Assembly: GCA_024280035.1 (NCBI GenBank)
Contig: JAJRQV010000015.1
Coordinates: 1 to 38,654 of the forward strand
Reading direction: 5' to 3'
DNA length: 38,654 nucleotides
Source of the DNA: Campylobacterales bacterium
GTDB taxonomy: Bacteria; Campylobacterota; Campylobacteria; Campylobacterales; Sulfurimonadaceae
Position 1 is the first letter of the stretch; every line of letters starts with the position of its first letter. This document shows positions 17,660 through 26,486 of the stretch, in pieces. A model generated the notes under the pieces. The model made no database searches, had not been told where the DNA came from, and saw only the letters and a list, made by a program, of their open reading frames with translations. The translations under genes were made by a program, and so were the position numbers.

Positions 17660-18913
17660 TTAAGAGTAAATATAATCTATTCCTGTCTTTTTACAATAAG
17701 ACGAGACCATATCTCTTTCCATATCTGCATTGGTTGCATACTCATAACCAAAGCACTTTTTCCATAAGCTATGGTCTTCCATACATAAATAGAAATAAAC
17801 CTTATTATGCCAAGCCTTGAAACTCTCATATGCATGTTTAAACATCTCTTCTTTAATCTCTAATGGATATGAGGCTTTTCCTGCTGCATTGTCAAAGGGC
17901 ATTTGTAAAATTTTAGAGTTAAAGTTTCTTTGTCTAAGTTTATTAATAACAGGTTTTATAAAGGTAAGCGTTCCCATAGAAATGAGTGAGACTTCTTTAG
18001 CTTTAAAGGTGTTAATAAGTTCATCATACACCTCTTTATATTCTTGTAAATAGTTATCATACTGAACAATAGGATGAAAATGAAAACCTACAATAACGCC
18101 CTTATCTGCTAAGGCTCTGGCTGAACGGATACGTTTTTCTAAAGAAGCTGCTAAATGTTCTTCATTTTCTATAATGGTGCTGGTATTAAGTGACCAGGTG
18201 CAGATGATGTTTTTTGGAACATCATTTTCAAGAAAGTATTTAATATTATCTGATTTGGTTTTAAACTCTAAAATAACATTTTTATTTTGCCTTGCAAAGT
18301 TAAAAAGAGCGTCTAAAACACCCTCTTTATTTCCCCACATTAAAGAGTCTGAAGATTGTCCTGTACCGATATGATAAGTTCGATTAGGGTCAAGTTTTAG
18401 GCTTTTGAGTTTATCTTTAAAGCCCGAATCAAAGGTGATTTTTTCTTCTTTATAAAAAGATTGAATCGTACAGTAAGAGCAGTCAAAACCACAGCTCTCA
18501 ACGGCATCTAAGGTCATAAGATTACAACACCGTGTTTCTTCACTTGCTACTGGGCACATGCCTAAACCAAAACCCTCTTTTTCTTTGGTGGTAAAAGAGA
18601 ATTTCTGCTCCGACCTTAAGATAGAAGGATTAAAATCCTTATAAGACTTTGGTCTGTTTTTAACCTCATTATATATCTTTGTAATGCGCTGTAAAATTAC
18701 TTTAGCATGCGTATGGTCTTGCCAAACTTCAATGATGTTTTTTTCACCCCACATCTCAAAATCATTCGCCATTTCAATAATAAGACGAAGTTGTTGATAA
18801 GAAAATTTATGGGCATAGGCTTTTGTTTCAATAAAAGCTTGTTGCTCAGGTTTGAGTTTAGCGAAATAGGTGGATTTAATAGAGGTTTCAAATTTATCTT
18901 TATATGTATTCAT
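17660..18913 (-). CDS. SPL-family radical SAM protein (spore photoproduct lyase-like)
   Basis: This 417-aa protein has a radical-SAM cluster motif CGFDCSYC (C141, C145, C148) preceded by a Cys-rich MCPVASEETRCCN segment. The architecture is that of SPL-family proteins found in non-sporulating bacteria. The SAM-contacting strand THIGTGQSSDSL-like region and WSLNTSTIIENEE fit the spore photoproduct lyase fold. True SPL reverses a thymine dimer; in non-spore-formers the substrate is unknown. The ATG at 18911-18913 is chosen because the family-like region begins there. It has no Shine-Dalgarno, and a TATAAT box ends seven bases upstream. A TTG at 18946 would lie upstream of that promoter. Confidence 0.82.
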   Translation of the reverse strand: MNTYKDKFETSIKSTYFAKLKPEQQAFIETKAYAHKFSYQQLRLIIEMANDFEMWGEKNIIEVWQDHTHAKVILQRITKIYNEVKNRPKSYKDFNPSILRSEQKFSFTTKEKEGFGLGMCPVASEETRCCNLMTLDAVESCGFDCSYCTIQSFYKEEKITFDSGFKDKLKSLKLDPNRTYHIGTGQSSDSLMWGNKEGVLDALFNFARQNKNVILEFKTKSDNIKYFLENDVPKNIICTWSLNTSTIIENEEHLAASLEKRIRSARALADKGVIVGFHFHPIVQYDNYLQEYKEVYDELINTFKAKEVSLISMGTLTFIKPVINKLRQRNFNSKILQMPFDNAAGKASYPLEIKEEMFKHAYESFKAWHNKVYFYLCMEDHSLWKKCFGYEYATNADMERDMVSSYCKKTGIDYIYS

Positions 18914-18920
18914 AAATGCA

Positions 18921-18926
18921 ATTATA
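18921..18926 (-). promoter_or_regulatory. -10 box predicting a leaderless SPL-family transcript
   Basis: TATAAT on the minus strand is separated from the ATG by only seven bases, so transcription would start at or next to the start codon. A TTGACA lies upstream at 18941-18946, but the 14-base spacing is too short for a standard promoter. Confidence 0.5.
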
Positions 18927-19021
18927 ACCAACTTGTTATATGTCAAGATTATTGAATCACAAAAGAGAGTAAAATACTCCTAATTAGATTACATGCAAAA
19001 TAAATGAATAGGAATGTCCAT

Positions 19022-19378
19022 ATGAATTTTCAAGAATTACAACTCCCCGAAGGTGCAGTAAAAGTGGGTTCAACACCTAATATGACAGAAGAGACAGTGG
19101 TTAAAGGTATCTTAAAAAATCATTTAGGTCCTAAGGGTAAGTTTGGGCTTGTTGTTGTGGAAGAGGGCGCACTGCAATATGTTTGGGAAGATGACCAAGA
19201 TAATGTTTTAGATGCCGACAAAGACCATCCTATTGTGATTGAACCTGAGCGTTTTCATCATGTGAAAATCACTGGTTCTGTTGTGTTTAGAGTGGAGTTT
19301 TATAAGGTAGTTAAAAATGAGGCAGAAGCCAAAGAAGGGGATAGACCCGGAGAGGTGTTTTGTGAGTGTATGGGATAA
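19022..19378 (+). CDS. DUF1971 / YeaR-TehB-like small protein
   Basis: This 118-aa protein resembles the DUF1971 family: LPEGAVKVGSTPNMTEETVVKGIL at the start, then GLVVVEEGALQYVWED and IEPERFHHVKITG. These are small cupin-like folds related to the N-terminal part of TehB and to E. coli YeaR, which is linked to nitrate/nitrite and nitrosative stress. The ATG at 19022 is preferred over 19004, because AGGA sits eight bases before 19022, inside the longer version. The C-terminal FCECMG adds two cysteines. Confidence 0.78.
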   Translation: MNFQELQLPEGAVKVGSTPNMTEETVVKGILKNHLGPKGKFGLVVVEEGALQYVWEDDQDNVLDADKDHPIVIEPERFHHVKITGSVVFRVEFYKVVKNEAEAKEGDRPGEVFCECMG

Positions 19379-19461
19379 TTTGTATTAAAATCTCAGCATG
19401 ATTAACGAGTGAAGGTCTTGAAAATAAACTTTTTAATACCTCTTCAGAACATAATAATAGG

Positions 19462-19467
19462 TATAAT
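19462..19467 (+). promoter_or_regulatory. -10 box for the 66-aa gene
   Basis: TATAAT lies 32 bases before the ATG at 19500 and is followed by a TTGGAG ribosome-binding site, giving a conventional short leader. Confidence 0.45.
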
Positions 19468-19499
19468 CTCTTTTATATATTTTATTGGAGATATTTTAA

Positions 19500-19700
19500 A
19501 TGTTTAAAGTCAGTCTAGAAAAAGAGTGTTCATGTTTTAAAGCTTCCAATTTTAAAGCAACTCAAAGTTTTGAAACAGAAGCTGAAGCTTTAGAAGTGGC
19601 TTATAAAATGGCAAAAGAGATGACACAAGGCTTTTGTAAAGAACACGGGTTTTCTGTGATAAAACAGGACAATACCTTTTTAATCATTTTAATGTCTTAA
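19500..19700 (+). CDS. small cysteine-containing protein of unknown function
   Basis: The 66-aa product is not one I can name. It has its own promoter and ribosome-binding site (TTGGAG, about ten bases before the ATG). The composition is gene-like, with a KECSCF motif (C10, C12), a central helix rich in Glu/Ala and a third cysteine near FCKEHGF. The CxC and third Cys/His could bind a metal, but this is only suggestive. The predicted beta-alpha-beta arrangement would fit a small cytoplasmic fold. It ends in a four-base TTAA overlap with the converging metallopeptidase gene. Confidence 0.6.
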   Translation: MFKVSLEKECSCFKASNFKATQSFETEAEALEVAYKMAKEMTQGFCKEHGFSVIKQDNTFLIILMS

Positions 19701-20197
19701 TAAAGTTTGCCTTTTAAGTCTATATGAGTCAGATAGAGCCTGAGGTCAAACTCGAGTTGATGATAGCTACTTTCCATATGTTCACACATCTTATAAAATG
19801 CCTTATTATGCTCTTTTTCTTTAAAATGAGTTAACTCATGCACTACAATCATACGTAAAAACTCCTCAGGCATGTTTTTGAATATAGGGGCTACGCGAAT
19901 CTCATTTTTTGCCTTCAATTTTGTGCCTTGAACACGAGAAACAAAACGGTGAGTACCTAAGGCGTTAAGGGTCTGTACCTTTCCATCATACAAAGCCTTA
20001 GATAAGGGTGCCGACTTCTTCATATGTTCATCTTTATAGGCACTAATGTAAGTAAAAAGTGCCTTATCTGTTTTAATATTATGGGTGTGGGGATACTTTT
20101 TTAATAGGTGCTCAGCCAGTTTGTCTTTTTGAATTAAGGTGTGAACCTGTGCTTGTATATCTGAAGAGTAGTGGTGTAGGTATTTGAGTGTTTTCAT
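19697..20197 (-). CDS. YgjP-like (DUF45/M48-related) metallopeptidase
   Basis: This 166-aa protein has a zinc-peptidase motif HELTH (residues 120-124) with a further His at 130 in KEKEHNKAFY, as in the YgjP/DUF45 group, where the H-E-x-x-H plus later H bind zinc. The preceding IRVAPIFKNMPEEFLRMIVV is the usual strand-helix before the motif. Physiological substrates of this family are poorly known. Its ATG overlaps the upstream stop by one base (TAATG), so it is coupled to the periplasmic-binding-protein gene. Confidence 0.8.
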   Translation of the reverse strand: MKTLKYLHHYSSDIQAQVHTLIQKDKLAEHLLKKYPHTHNIKTDKALFTYISAYKDEHMKKSAPLSKALYDGKVQTLNALGTHRFVSRVQGTKLKAKNEIRVAPIFKNMPEEFLRMIVVHELTHFKEKEHNKAFYKMCEHMESSYHQLEFDLRLYLTHIDLKGKLY

Positions 20198-20889
20198 TAA
20201 TGTATAATTTTACTTAGATAATTATTTTTGATGTATTGCATCTCACCACTGTCTTTCATCTTTTGTAAGATGGGTGTGATAAGGGGAATGAGATGGGCAT
20301 TTTTTTTATGTACAAAATGATAAAGTACCTCACTCTCTAAGACATCACCTACTTGAGTGATTTCCATATGAAAGGCTTGTTTACAGATATAAAGACCTTG
20401 ATGACGAGGTCCTACTACTATCTCCGTCTTGTCTTCATGTAAAAGTTCAAAGGCGATATAACAGTCATCTACCAATCTTCTTTTCATATCCCTTGTACTT
20501 TTTTCAATATACTCAATGCCTTCAACAATAATAAAGTCATGCCCCTGTAAATCTTTCCATTCATGGATTTTTAAGTTCTTGTTTTTGCTAAAAGCGACGG
20601 CTTGAGAGGGAACAATCTCTACAGGCACTTTAATAAGATTAGGAAAATCTTCTGTTATTCCGCTGTAACGGGCAAATTCACCATCTGTTTTACCTTGATT
20701 GGCTTGATGGATAGATTGCTTAAAAAGCATAAACCTTGGTTTTACCTTTATACCCAATTGGGCATAGGCTTTAATAATAATCTTTGAGGCAATTTTTTGA
20801 TTAATATTATCTTGAGCACCACTAAAGGTGTAGGTCTGAGCCTGTACAAGAAGAGGAATTAAAAGAAGAAGTTTAAAGACTGTTTTCAT
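20197..20889 (-). CDS. periplasmic substrate-binding-like protein (SBP_bac_3 type), copy 1
   Basis: The 230-aa protein has a signal peptide (1-17, ending VQA) and a two-lobed ligand-binding fold like the family-3 amino-acid binding proteins, with TDGEFARYSGITEDFPNLIKVPV and a late LIPLITPILQKMKDSGEM helix. No permease or ATPase is nearby. It may therefore be a stand-alone sensor or periplasmic binder rather than an ABC component, and its ligand is unknown. It is the intact paralogue of the gene at 22792-23483; both share TYxFSG, KxxIKAYA, IKVKP, TDGE and LYHFVHKK-type segments. There is no Shine-Dalgarno, and TATAAT ends six bases before the ATG. Confidence 0.78.
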   Translation of the reverse strand: MKTVFKLLLLIPLLVQAQTYTFSGAQDNINQKIASKIIIKAYAQLGIKVKPRFMLFKQSIHQANQGKTDGEFARYSGITEDFPNLIKVPVEIVPSQAVAFSKNKNLKIHEWKDLQGHDFIIVEGIEYIEKSTRDMKRRLVDDCYIAFELLHEDKTEIVVGPRHQGLYICKQAFHMEITQVGDVLESEVLYHFVHKKNAHLIPLITPILQKMKDSGEMQYIKNNYLSKIIH

Positions 20890-20895
20890 GCGTTA

Positions 20896-20901
20896 ATTAT
20901 A
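20896..20901 (-). promoter_or_regulatory. -10 box predicting a leaderless binding-protein transcript
   Basis: TATAAT on the minus strand ends six bases upstream of the ATG at 20887-20889, with no ribosome-binding site between. The mRNA would begin about at the start codon. Confidence 0.5.
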
Positions 20902-21002
20902 TCACTTTAATGATTTTTTCTGAATAAGTGGAGTGAACTAGAGGATTAATTTAATTTTTTATAAGCTTGACCAATATCATCTAAGTGGGGCACAATTCTT
21001 TG

Positions 21003-21008
21003 TATAAT
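21003..21008 (+). promoter_or_regulatory. -10 box for the nitrite/sulfite reductase gene
   Basis: TATAAT lies 31 bases upstream of the ATG at 21040. The predicted leader is about 24 bases and carries a weak GTGG site. The region is divergent from the binding-protein promoter at 20896-20901. Confidence 0.5.
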
Positions 21009-21039
21009 CGCGTATAAATCTTTTCAAAAAAGTGGTGTT

Positions 21040-22788
21040 ATGAATAAAGAAAAACTTAACAGACGTGAACGCTATAAGGCAGAACTCTCGCCTTATGAGT
21101 ATCTTAAAGAACTTGATACCGTTGATTTTGACTCTATTGGAGAAGGAGATAGGTTTTATCTTCAAGATTGTGGAATTTATACTTCTGAAATTGATGAAGA
21201 CCTTTTTGCCTTACGTCTTCGTTTTAATGCGGGAAGAATAAGCCCTCAGCAACTCCGTCTTATTGCAAAAATTGTAAAAGAAAACGATTTAGAAATTGTT
21301 TTAACTGCACGTGCACAGATGCAACTGCATGGTTTTGAATCAGATAATATTTATGCGGTATGGAAAGAGTTAAATGAAAATGGTATTTCTACCTGGCAAA
21401 CCTTTGGTGATAATGTTAGAAATATTGTAGCAGATGTGTATGATGGTGTGGGTAAATATGCTGAAATAGAAGTCTATCCTTATATCCAACAGATGCAAGA
21501 GTATATCTTAAATAAACCGCGTTTTGTAGGGCTTTTACCTCGACGTATCTCTATAGGAATTAGTGGAAACTCTGCAAATGTAAGTTCATTTTTTGCTAAT
21601 GATATGTATATGGCATTAGCTGAAAAAGATGGGATTAAAGGTTTTAATGTTTATATAGGTGGAAAAAATACAGAAATTGCTCAAGATGCAGATATATTTT
21701 TAAAACCTGAAGAGATAGTTAAGTTTTTTATTGCTTTTGTAGAGAGTTTTCATCAGCATGGTTATCGTGGTTCTCGTGCAAAAACACGTGTGTTTCATTG
21801 GATTGAACATAATGGAATGGAAGCTATTAAGAGCTGTATTAAAGAAGAATATAAGGCTGACTTTGTCAGTGCAGGTAAACTCATTTTACAAAAGGTTCAT
21901 TTTAATCAGACAGAAAGTTTAGCTGATGGAAGTTATGCTTACTGTTATCATACTGACTTTGCTCGTATTAGTGCGGATGAGTTTAATGAGATTGCGGAAA
22001 TCGCCTTAGAAAATAAGGCTGAGATTCGTTTGGGCATTGACCATCATATTTATTTAATAGGTCTAAACAGGGCGGAACTCTCTTTTCAGGCGCAACGTGA
22101 AACCTCTACAGTATCTTCATGTGTAGGAAGTGAATATTGTCCTTTCTCTTACTGGAGCATTAAAGATGAGACGGCTTACCTTCCTTTAGATAAAATTAAT
22201 GAACATAATATTCATGTCGGTTTTTCGGGTTGTCTTAAGGGATGTGGTAAACATCAACATGCAGATATTGGAATTGTAGGGCTTAAAACGAGTCTGTATG
22301 GAAGTTCTGAAAAAGCAGCACGTATTTTTATTGGGGGTGAGCACTCTTATGGAAAAGCAGTTGCTAAACAGCTCTTCTTTTTAATCCCCTTAGATGAGTT
22401 AGATAAGTTTTTACGTCTGATTATTACAGAGTATGAAGAGAGTGAGTTTAATGATTTTGAATCTTTCTCAAAAGCAGTACTTAATGAGTACAGTGCAGAC
22501 TTTTTAGCCTTATGGTTCTTAGCCAAATATGATAAAACGATAAAAACAAACATTCCCGTAAAGGCTTGTCTTAAAGATAGACAAAAACAGTTTGTTTATG
22601 AGAAAAATTTATTAATTAAACATTTTGATGATAGAGAGTTTTCTAAAAATATAGATGAGAAACTTTCTACAGGTGTGAGCATGATTACAAAACGACTGTT
22701 TAAAGATAAGCAGACTGAAGATAAGTCAGCATCACATTTTGCTTTCTCTTCATCTAAGTCTGCAACCATTCCTGGAGCAGTACGTTAA
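21040..22788 (+). CDS. ferredoxin-type nitrite/sulfite reductase (siroheme)
   Basis: This 582-aa protein is in the siroheme-[4Fe-4S] reductase family (NirA/CysI-like) with duplicated ferredoxin-like halves. Cluster ligands are visible as CVGSEYC (C361, C367) and SGCLKGCGKH (C398, C402), the Cx5C...Cx3C pattern. The two N-terminal halves contain FALRLRFNAGRISPQQLRLIAK and RAQMQLHGFE, which bind siroheme. It reduces nitrite to ammonium or sulfite to sulfide using ferredoxin; sequence alone does not settle which. The C-terminal ~170 residues beyond the usual catalytic end form an added helical region. It stands alone, flanked by two paralogous binding-protein genes. Confidence 0.88.
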   Translation: MNKEKLNRRERYKAELSPYEYLKELDTVDFDSIGEGDRFYLQDCGIYTSEIDEDLFALRLRFNAGRISPQQLRLIAKIVKENDLEIVLTARAQMQLHGFESDNIYAVWKELNENGISTWQTFGDNVRNIVADVYDGVGKYAEIEVYPYIQQMQEYILNKPRFVGLLPRRISIGISGNSANVSSFFANDMYMALAEKDGIKGFNVYIGGKNTEIAQDADIFLKPEEIVKFFIAFVESFHQHGYRGSRAKTRVFHWIEHNGMEAIKSCIKEEYKADFVSAGKLILQKVHFNQTESLADGSYAYCYHTDFARISADEFNEIAEIALENKAEIRLGIDHHIYLIGLNRAELSFQAQRETSTVSSCVGSEYCPFSYWSIKDETAYLPLDKINEHNIHVGFSGCLKGCGKHQHADIGIVGLKTSLYGSSEKAARIFIGGEHSYGKAVAKQLFFLIPLDELDKFLRLIITEYEESEFNDFESFSKAVLNEYSADFLALWFLAKYDKTIKTNIPVKACLKDRQKQFVYEKNLLIKHFDDREFSKNIDEKLSTGVSMITKRLFKDKQTEDKSASHFAFSSSKSATIPGAVR

Positions 22789-22791
22789 TTT

Positions 22792-23483
22792 TTACTGAGT
22801 GACACCTCGTAAAAAGGCATTGTTCATATATTTAATTTCTCCACTGTCTTGCATTTTTTGTAAAATAGGGGTGATAATAGGGATAAGGTGAGCATTTTTT
22901 TATGAACAAAATGGTACAAGTCCTGTTTTTCTAAAACCTCACTAATGGGTTTAATATTTTTAAACTCTTTTTTCAAAATCATACGAATAGCTGTTTTTTT
23001 AGGAATAACAATGATGTCTGTTGAACCATCTTCTAATTTACTAAAGGCTTGTTGAATTGAAGTAGCATAACTTTTATGCATCATTTTTGTAGCATTTTCA
23101 ATAAATTTAGCCCCTTTAATAATAGTGAAATTCTTCCCCCTTAAGTCATACCAATGATGAATAAAAATAGTATTTGTCTTACTAAATGCCATAGCTTCAA
23201 CGCGGGTAATAGATACAGGTACACGTTTAAGATTAGGATAAAGTTTTGTAATGTTTTTAATACGTGCGAGTTCACCATCTGTAACTCCTGCATTAGAGCC
23301 TTGTAAAGACTCTTCAAAAGAGCTAAAAAGGGGTTTTACCTTAATATTGGCACGGGCATAGGCTTTGATTAAAATTTTTGAGGCTGTCATTTGAACAACA
23401 TTATTTTTTCCGCCTGAGAAAACATAAGTGTGCGCAGACAAAGGAAGTAAAAATAAGAAAATAGATAAGAACATGATTTTCAT
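22792..23483 (-). pseudogene. periplasmic substrate-binding-like protein, copy 2, frameshifted
   Basis: This is a paralogue of the gene at 20197-20889, with a signal peptide and the same TDGE-x-AR and LYHFVHKK segments. A run of seven T at 22895-22901 (eight in the intact paralogue at the same place) shifts the frame after VHKK. Restoring one base gives a 230-aa product, identical in length to copy 1, ending NAHLIPIITPILQKMQDSGEIKYMNNAFLRGVTQ. The shift replaces the last ~35 residues. The ATG at 23481-23483 is chosen for its signal peptide; TATACT lies six bases upstream and there is no Shine-Dalgarno. It converges on the reductase gene with three bases between the stops. Confidence 0.8.
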
Positions 23484-23489
23484 ACAATG

Positions 23490-23495
23490 AGTATA
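23490..23495 (-). promoter_or_regulatory. -10-like box (TATACT) predicting a leaderless transcript
   Basis: The minus strand reads TATACT six bases upstream of the ATG at 23481-23483, matching the layout upstream of the intact paralogue at 20896-20901 despite different surrounding bases. Confidence 0.4.
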
Positions 23496-23603
23496 ACTAG
23501 ATTTGAACAAAGTTTACAAGGATACAAGAATAAATCTACTTTTTTAACAAAACTTTAGGGCATGAGAAACTATACTAAGAAAAATTTTTTAAGGATGTCT
23601 CCT

Positions 23604-26303
23604 TTGTCTAAAACAATTACAATTATTGATACTTTTGGTTTTCTTTTTCGTAGTTTCTATGCCCTTCCTCCTCTTAGCAATAAAGAGGGTTTTCCTACCG
23701 GTTTGTTAACAGGTTTTACAAACTTTATTTCAAGTATTGAAAAAGACCATAATACAGACTATATTGTTTTTGCTCTTGATTTGAAGGGACCTACTTTTAG
23801 AAATGAGATTGATCCGGAGTATAAGGCAAACCGACAGCCTCCTCCTGAAGAGTTAATTCAACAGTTACCTATTGCTATTTCTTGGGTAGAACAGATGGGT
23901 TTTGCGAGTGTTTCTAAACAAGGGTATGAGGCAGATGACATGATTGCTTCTGTAGCAAAAATGGCAAAAGAACAGGGAATGAATGTACGTATTGTTTCGC
24001 ATGATAAAGATCTGTATCAGATGATTGATGATGGTAAAATTATTGTTGTTGATGCCATTAAGCGTAAAAGTATTGATGAGGCTGCCTGTATTGAAAAATA
24101 TGGAATTAGACCTAACCAGTTTACTGATTACCAATCTCTACTTGGAGACTCTGCCGATAATGTTCCTGGTGTGAAGGGTGTAGGTAAGGTGACGGCTCAA
24201 AAACTTCTTAGTCAATATGAGACACTTCAGGGTATTTATGACAATATTGATGAGGTTAAACCTGCAGGACTGCAGAACAAACTTCGTACCTTTGAAGCCG
24301 ATGCTTGGCGATCTCAAAAGTTAGTAACCTTAGTAGATGATATTTTTGATGAATTAGACTTTAGTAACTTTAAACTCCCTCAAGAAAATCCTTTTTTAAG
24401 TATTGTTGAGGACTTACATAAGTATGAGTTAAATGGCATACTGCGTCAGCTTAAGGCTAAGGGTATGATAAAAGATATTCAAGCAAAGACCCAAAAAACT
24501 GTACAGGCTCCACAAGAAAACTTTGATTACCAGCTTCTTGATACAGAGGAAAAACTTTTAAAAGTCATTAAGAGTATTCCAAAAGAGAGTATTGTAGCCT
24601 TAGATACGGAGACTACAGGATTAGACTCTTTTAATGATACCTTAGTCGGTTTCTCTTTTGCTTTTGAAGAAACAAGTGCGTATTATGTTCCTTTAACACA
24701 CTTTTATTTAGGTGTAGGAGAACAGGTAAGTAAAGAGGTGGGTGTACGCGCCTTAAGAGAACTGCTTGATTTTAAAATAGTTGGGCATAACCTGAAGTTT
24801 GATTTAAAATTTATCTGCCCTTATTTAGGGATTAAATCTTATAATGTTTTTGCAGATACTATGATTTTAGCGTGGTTAGTGAATTCTGAAAAACCTGTTG
24901 GTTTAGACAAACTTTCAGAACTCTATTTTAATCACACCATGATTAGTTTTAAAGACACAGTAAAAAAGGGAGAGACCTTCTCTTCAGTTGCCTTAGAAGA
25001 GGCGGTAAATTATGCAGCAGAAGATGCCCTTATTACTCTTAACCTTTATTATAGACTTCTGAAACAGCTTGATAACCAAGGCGCGAGTTATCTTATCCAA
25101 GAGGCTAAAGACGTTGAATTTCCTTTTATAACAACCCTTATTGACATGGAAAATGAAGGAATAGAAGTTGATACCAATTTCTTAGAGAATTTTAAGTCTG
25201 AAACAGAGGTTCTTTTGGATGAGCTACGGCAGAAAATTTACACCTTAGCTGGTGGTGAATTTAATATTAACTCAACTAAACAACTGGGCGTTATTTTATT
25301 TGAAACCTTAGACCTTCCTGTAGGGAAAAAGACAAAAACAGGTTATTCAACGGATGAAAAGGTGCTTAACTCTTTATTTGACAAACATGAGATTATTCCT
25401 GCACTTTTAAATTATAGGGAAGTTTTTAAGCTCTATTCTACCTATATTACACCTCTTCTTGAATTGGGCTTAGCCAATGAAGACAGACATATTCATACCT
25501 CATTTTTACAAACAGGAACAGCAACAGGACGCCTAAGTTCTAAAAACCCTAATCTTCAAAATATTCCGGTACGTTCGCCTATGGGAGCAAAGATTCGTCA
25601 AGCCTTTGTGGCTTCAAAAGGGAAAAAACTGATTGGCATAGATTATTCTCAAATTGAGTTACGACTTCTGGCACACTTCTCTTTAGATGCAACCCTTTTA
25701 GATGCTTTTGCGCATGAGAAAGATATTCATCGTCACACAGCAGTTGCTATTTTTGGTGAAGAAGAAGCAGATGCTAAACGAGCCATTGCTAAAACGGTTA
25801 ATTTTGGGCTTTTATATGGAATGGGACCTAAAAAACTTTCTGTAGATATCGGGGTGAGTACAAAAGAGGCAAAAGAGATTATTGAAGCTTATTTTGAGAA
25901 CTTTCCAACCGTAAAAACCTTTTTACGTTCTATTGCAGACTCTGCACGAGAGATAGGATATGTTGAAACGCTTCTGAAACGTCGTCGTTATTTTAATTTT
26001 GAGTCAGCTCCACCTATGATGAAAGCTGCGTATGAACGTGAATCTGTTAATACCGTTTTTCAAGGTTCAGCAGCTGATTTAATTAAACTTTCAATGAATA
26101 AGATTGCAGCTCTAATTAAAAAAGAACATCTGAATGCAAAAATCTTACTGCAAATACATGATGAACTTATTTTTGAAGTTAATGAGACTGAGGCTGAAAT
26201 TTTAGCAGAAAAATTTAAAGAGATTATGGAAGGTATTTTTGAACTCAAAGTACCGCTTCGATCTTCGGTAAATATTGGTTATTCGTGGGCTGAATTAAAA
26301 TAG
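23604..26303 (+). CDS. polA: DNA polymerase I
   Basis: The 899-aa product has all three PolA domains. The N-terminal 5'-3' exonuclease/flap domain has DTFGFLFRSFYALPPL and GDSADNVPGVKGVGKVTA. The 3'-5' exonuclease keeps its acidic residues (ALDTETTGLDS, VGHNLKFDLKF, YAAEDALITLN). The polymerase has motif A GIDYSQIELRLLAH, motif B KRAIAKTVNFGLLYGMG and motif C LQIHDELIFEV. Proofreading therefore appears intact. The start is placed at TTG 23604 because AAGGA lies eight bases before it and the protein family begins near SKTITIIDTFGF. An ATG at 23595 sits directly on that ribosome-binding site, and one at 23562 would add 14 atypical residues. Confidence 0.95.
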   Translation: MSKTITIIDTFGFLFRSFYALPPLSNKEGFPTGLLTGFTNFISSIEKDHNTDYIVFALDLKGPTFRNEIDPEYKANRQPPPEELIQQLPIAISWVEQMGFASVSKQGYEADDMIASVAKMAKEQGMNVRIVSHDKDLYQMIDDGKIIVVDAIKRKSIDEAACIEKYGIRPNQFTDYQSLLGDSADNVPGVKGVGKVTAQKLLSQYETLQGIYDNIDEVKPAGLQNKLRTFEADAWRSQKLVTLVDDIFDELDFSNFKLPQENPFLSIVEDLHKYELNGILRQLKAKGMIKDIQAKTQKTVQAPQENFDYQLLDTEEKLLKVIKSIPKESIVALDTETTGLDSFNDTLVGFSFAFEETSAYYVPLTHFYLGVGEQVSKEVGVRALRELLDFKIVGHNLKFDLKFICPYLGIKSYNVFADTMILAWLVNSEKPVGLDKLSELYFNHTMISFKDTVKKGETFSSVALEEAVNYAAEDALITLNLYYRLLKQLDNQGASYLIQEAKDVEFPFITTLIDMENEGIEVDTNFLENFKSETEVLLDELRQKIYTLAGGEFNINSTKQLGVILFETLDLPVGKKTKTGYSTDEKVLNSLFDKHEIIPALLNYREVFKLYSTYITPLLELGLANEDRHIHTSFLQTGTATGRLSSKNPNLQNIPVRSPMGAKIRQAFVASKGKKLIGIDYSQIELRLLAHFSLDATLLDAFAHEKDIHRHTAVAIFGEEEADAKRAIAKTVNFGLLYGMGPKKLSVDIGVSTKEAKEIIEAYFENFPTVKTFLRSIADSAREIGYVETLLKRRRYFNFESAPPMMKAAYERESVNTVFQGSAADLIKLSMNKIAALIKKEHLNAKILLQIHDELIFEVNETEAEILAEKFKEIMEGIFELKVPLRSSVNIGYSWAELK

Positions 26304-26486
26304 TAAGCTTAAAATAAATCCTTTAAACATATGATAGATGCTTGAATTTTTTATGTACTATTAAAGAAAATAGTAGTGTGTATGAAAGTAATACTACATT
26401 AGGGTAGGCATTGTTAGTGGATTAAACTTACTTTATATTAACCTTTTAACGCTAGAATACAAAATAATAAAATCAAGGTCATATAT
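26304..26486. other. 183-bp intergenic region with nested hairpins upstream of ccsBA
   Basis: This stretch between polA and ccsBA holds no open frame of note. A 7-bp stem TACTATT/AATAGTA with a 6-base loop lies at 26356-26375. A second stem GTAGT/ACTAC (26373-26377 with 26393-26397) shares bases with it, so the two would compete. A weak -10-like TAGAAT and an AAGG site lead into ccsBA. Attenuation is possible, but I see no known riboswitch class. Confidence 0.35.

Noticed and set aside
17641-17714. GGTCTC...GAGACC inverted repeat at the SPL gene 3' end
   Set aside because: The arms are only 6 bp and about 45 bases apart, so this is likely chance.
18941-18946. TTGACA as a -35 box for the SPL-family gene
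   Set aside because: It stands only 14 bases from the TATAAT box, too short for a standard promoter. Only the -10 box is used.
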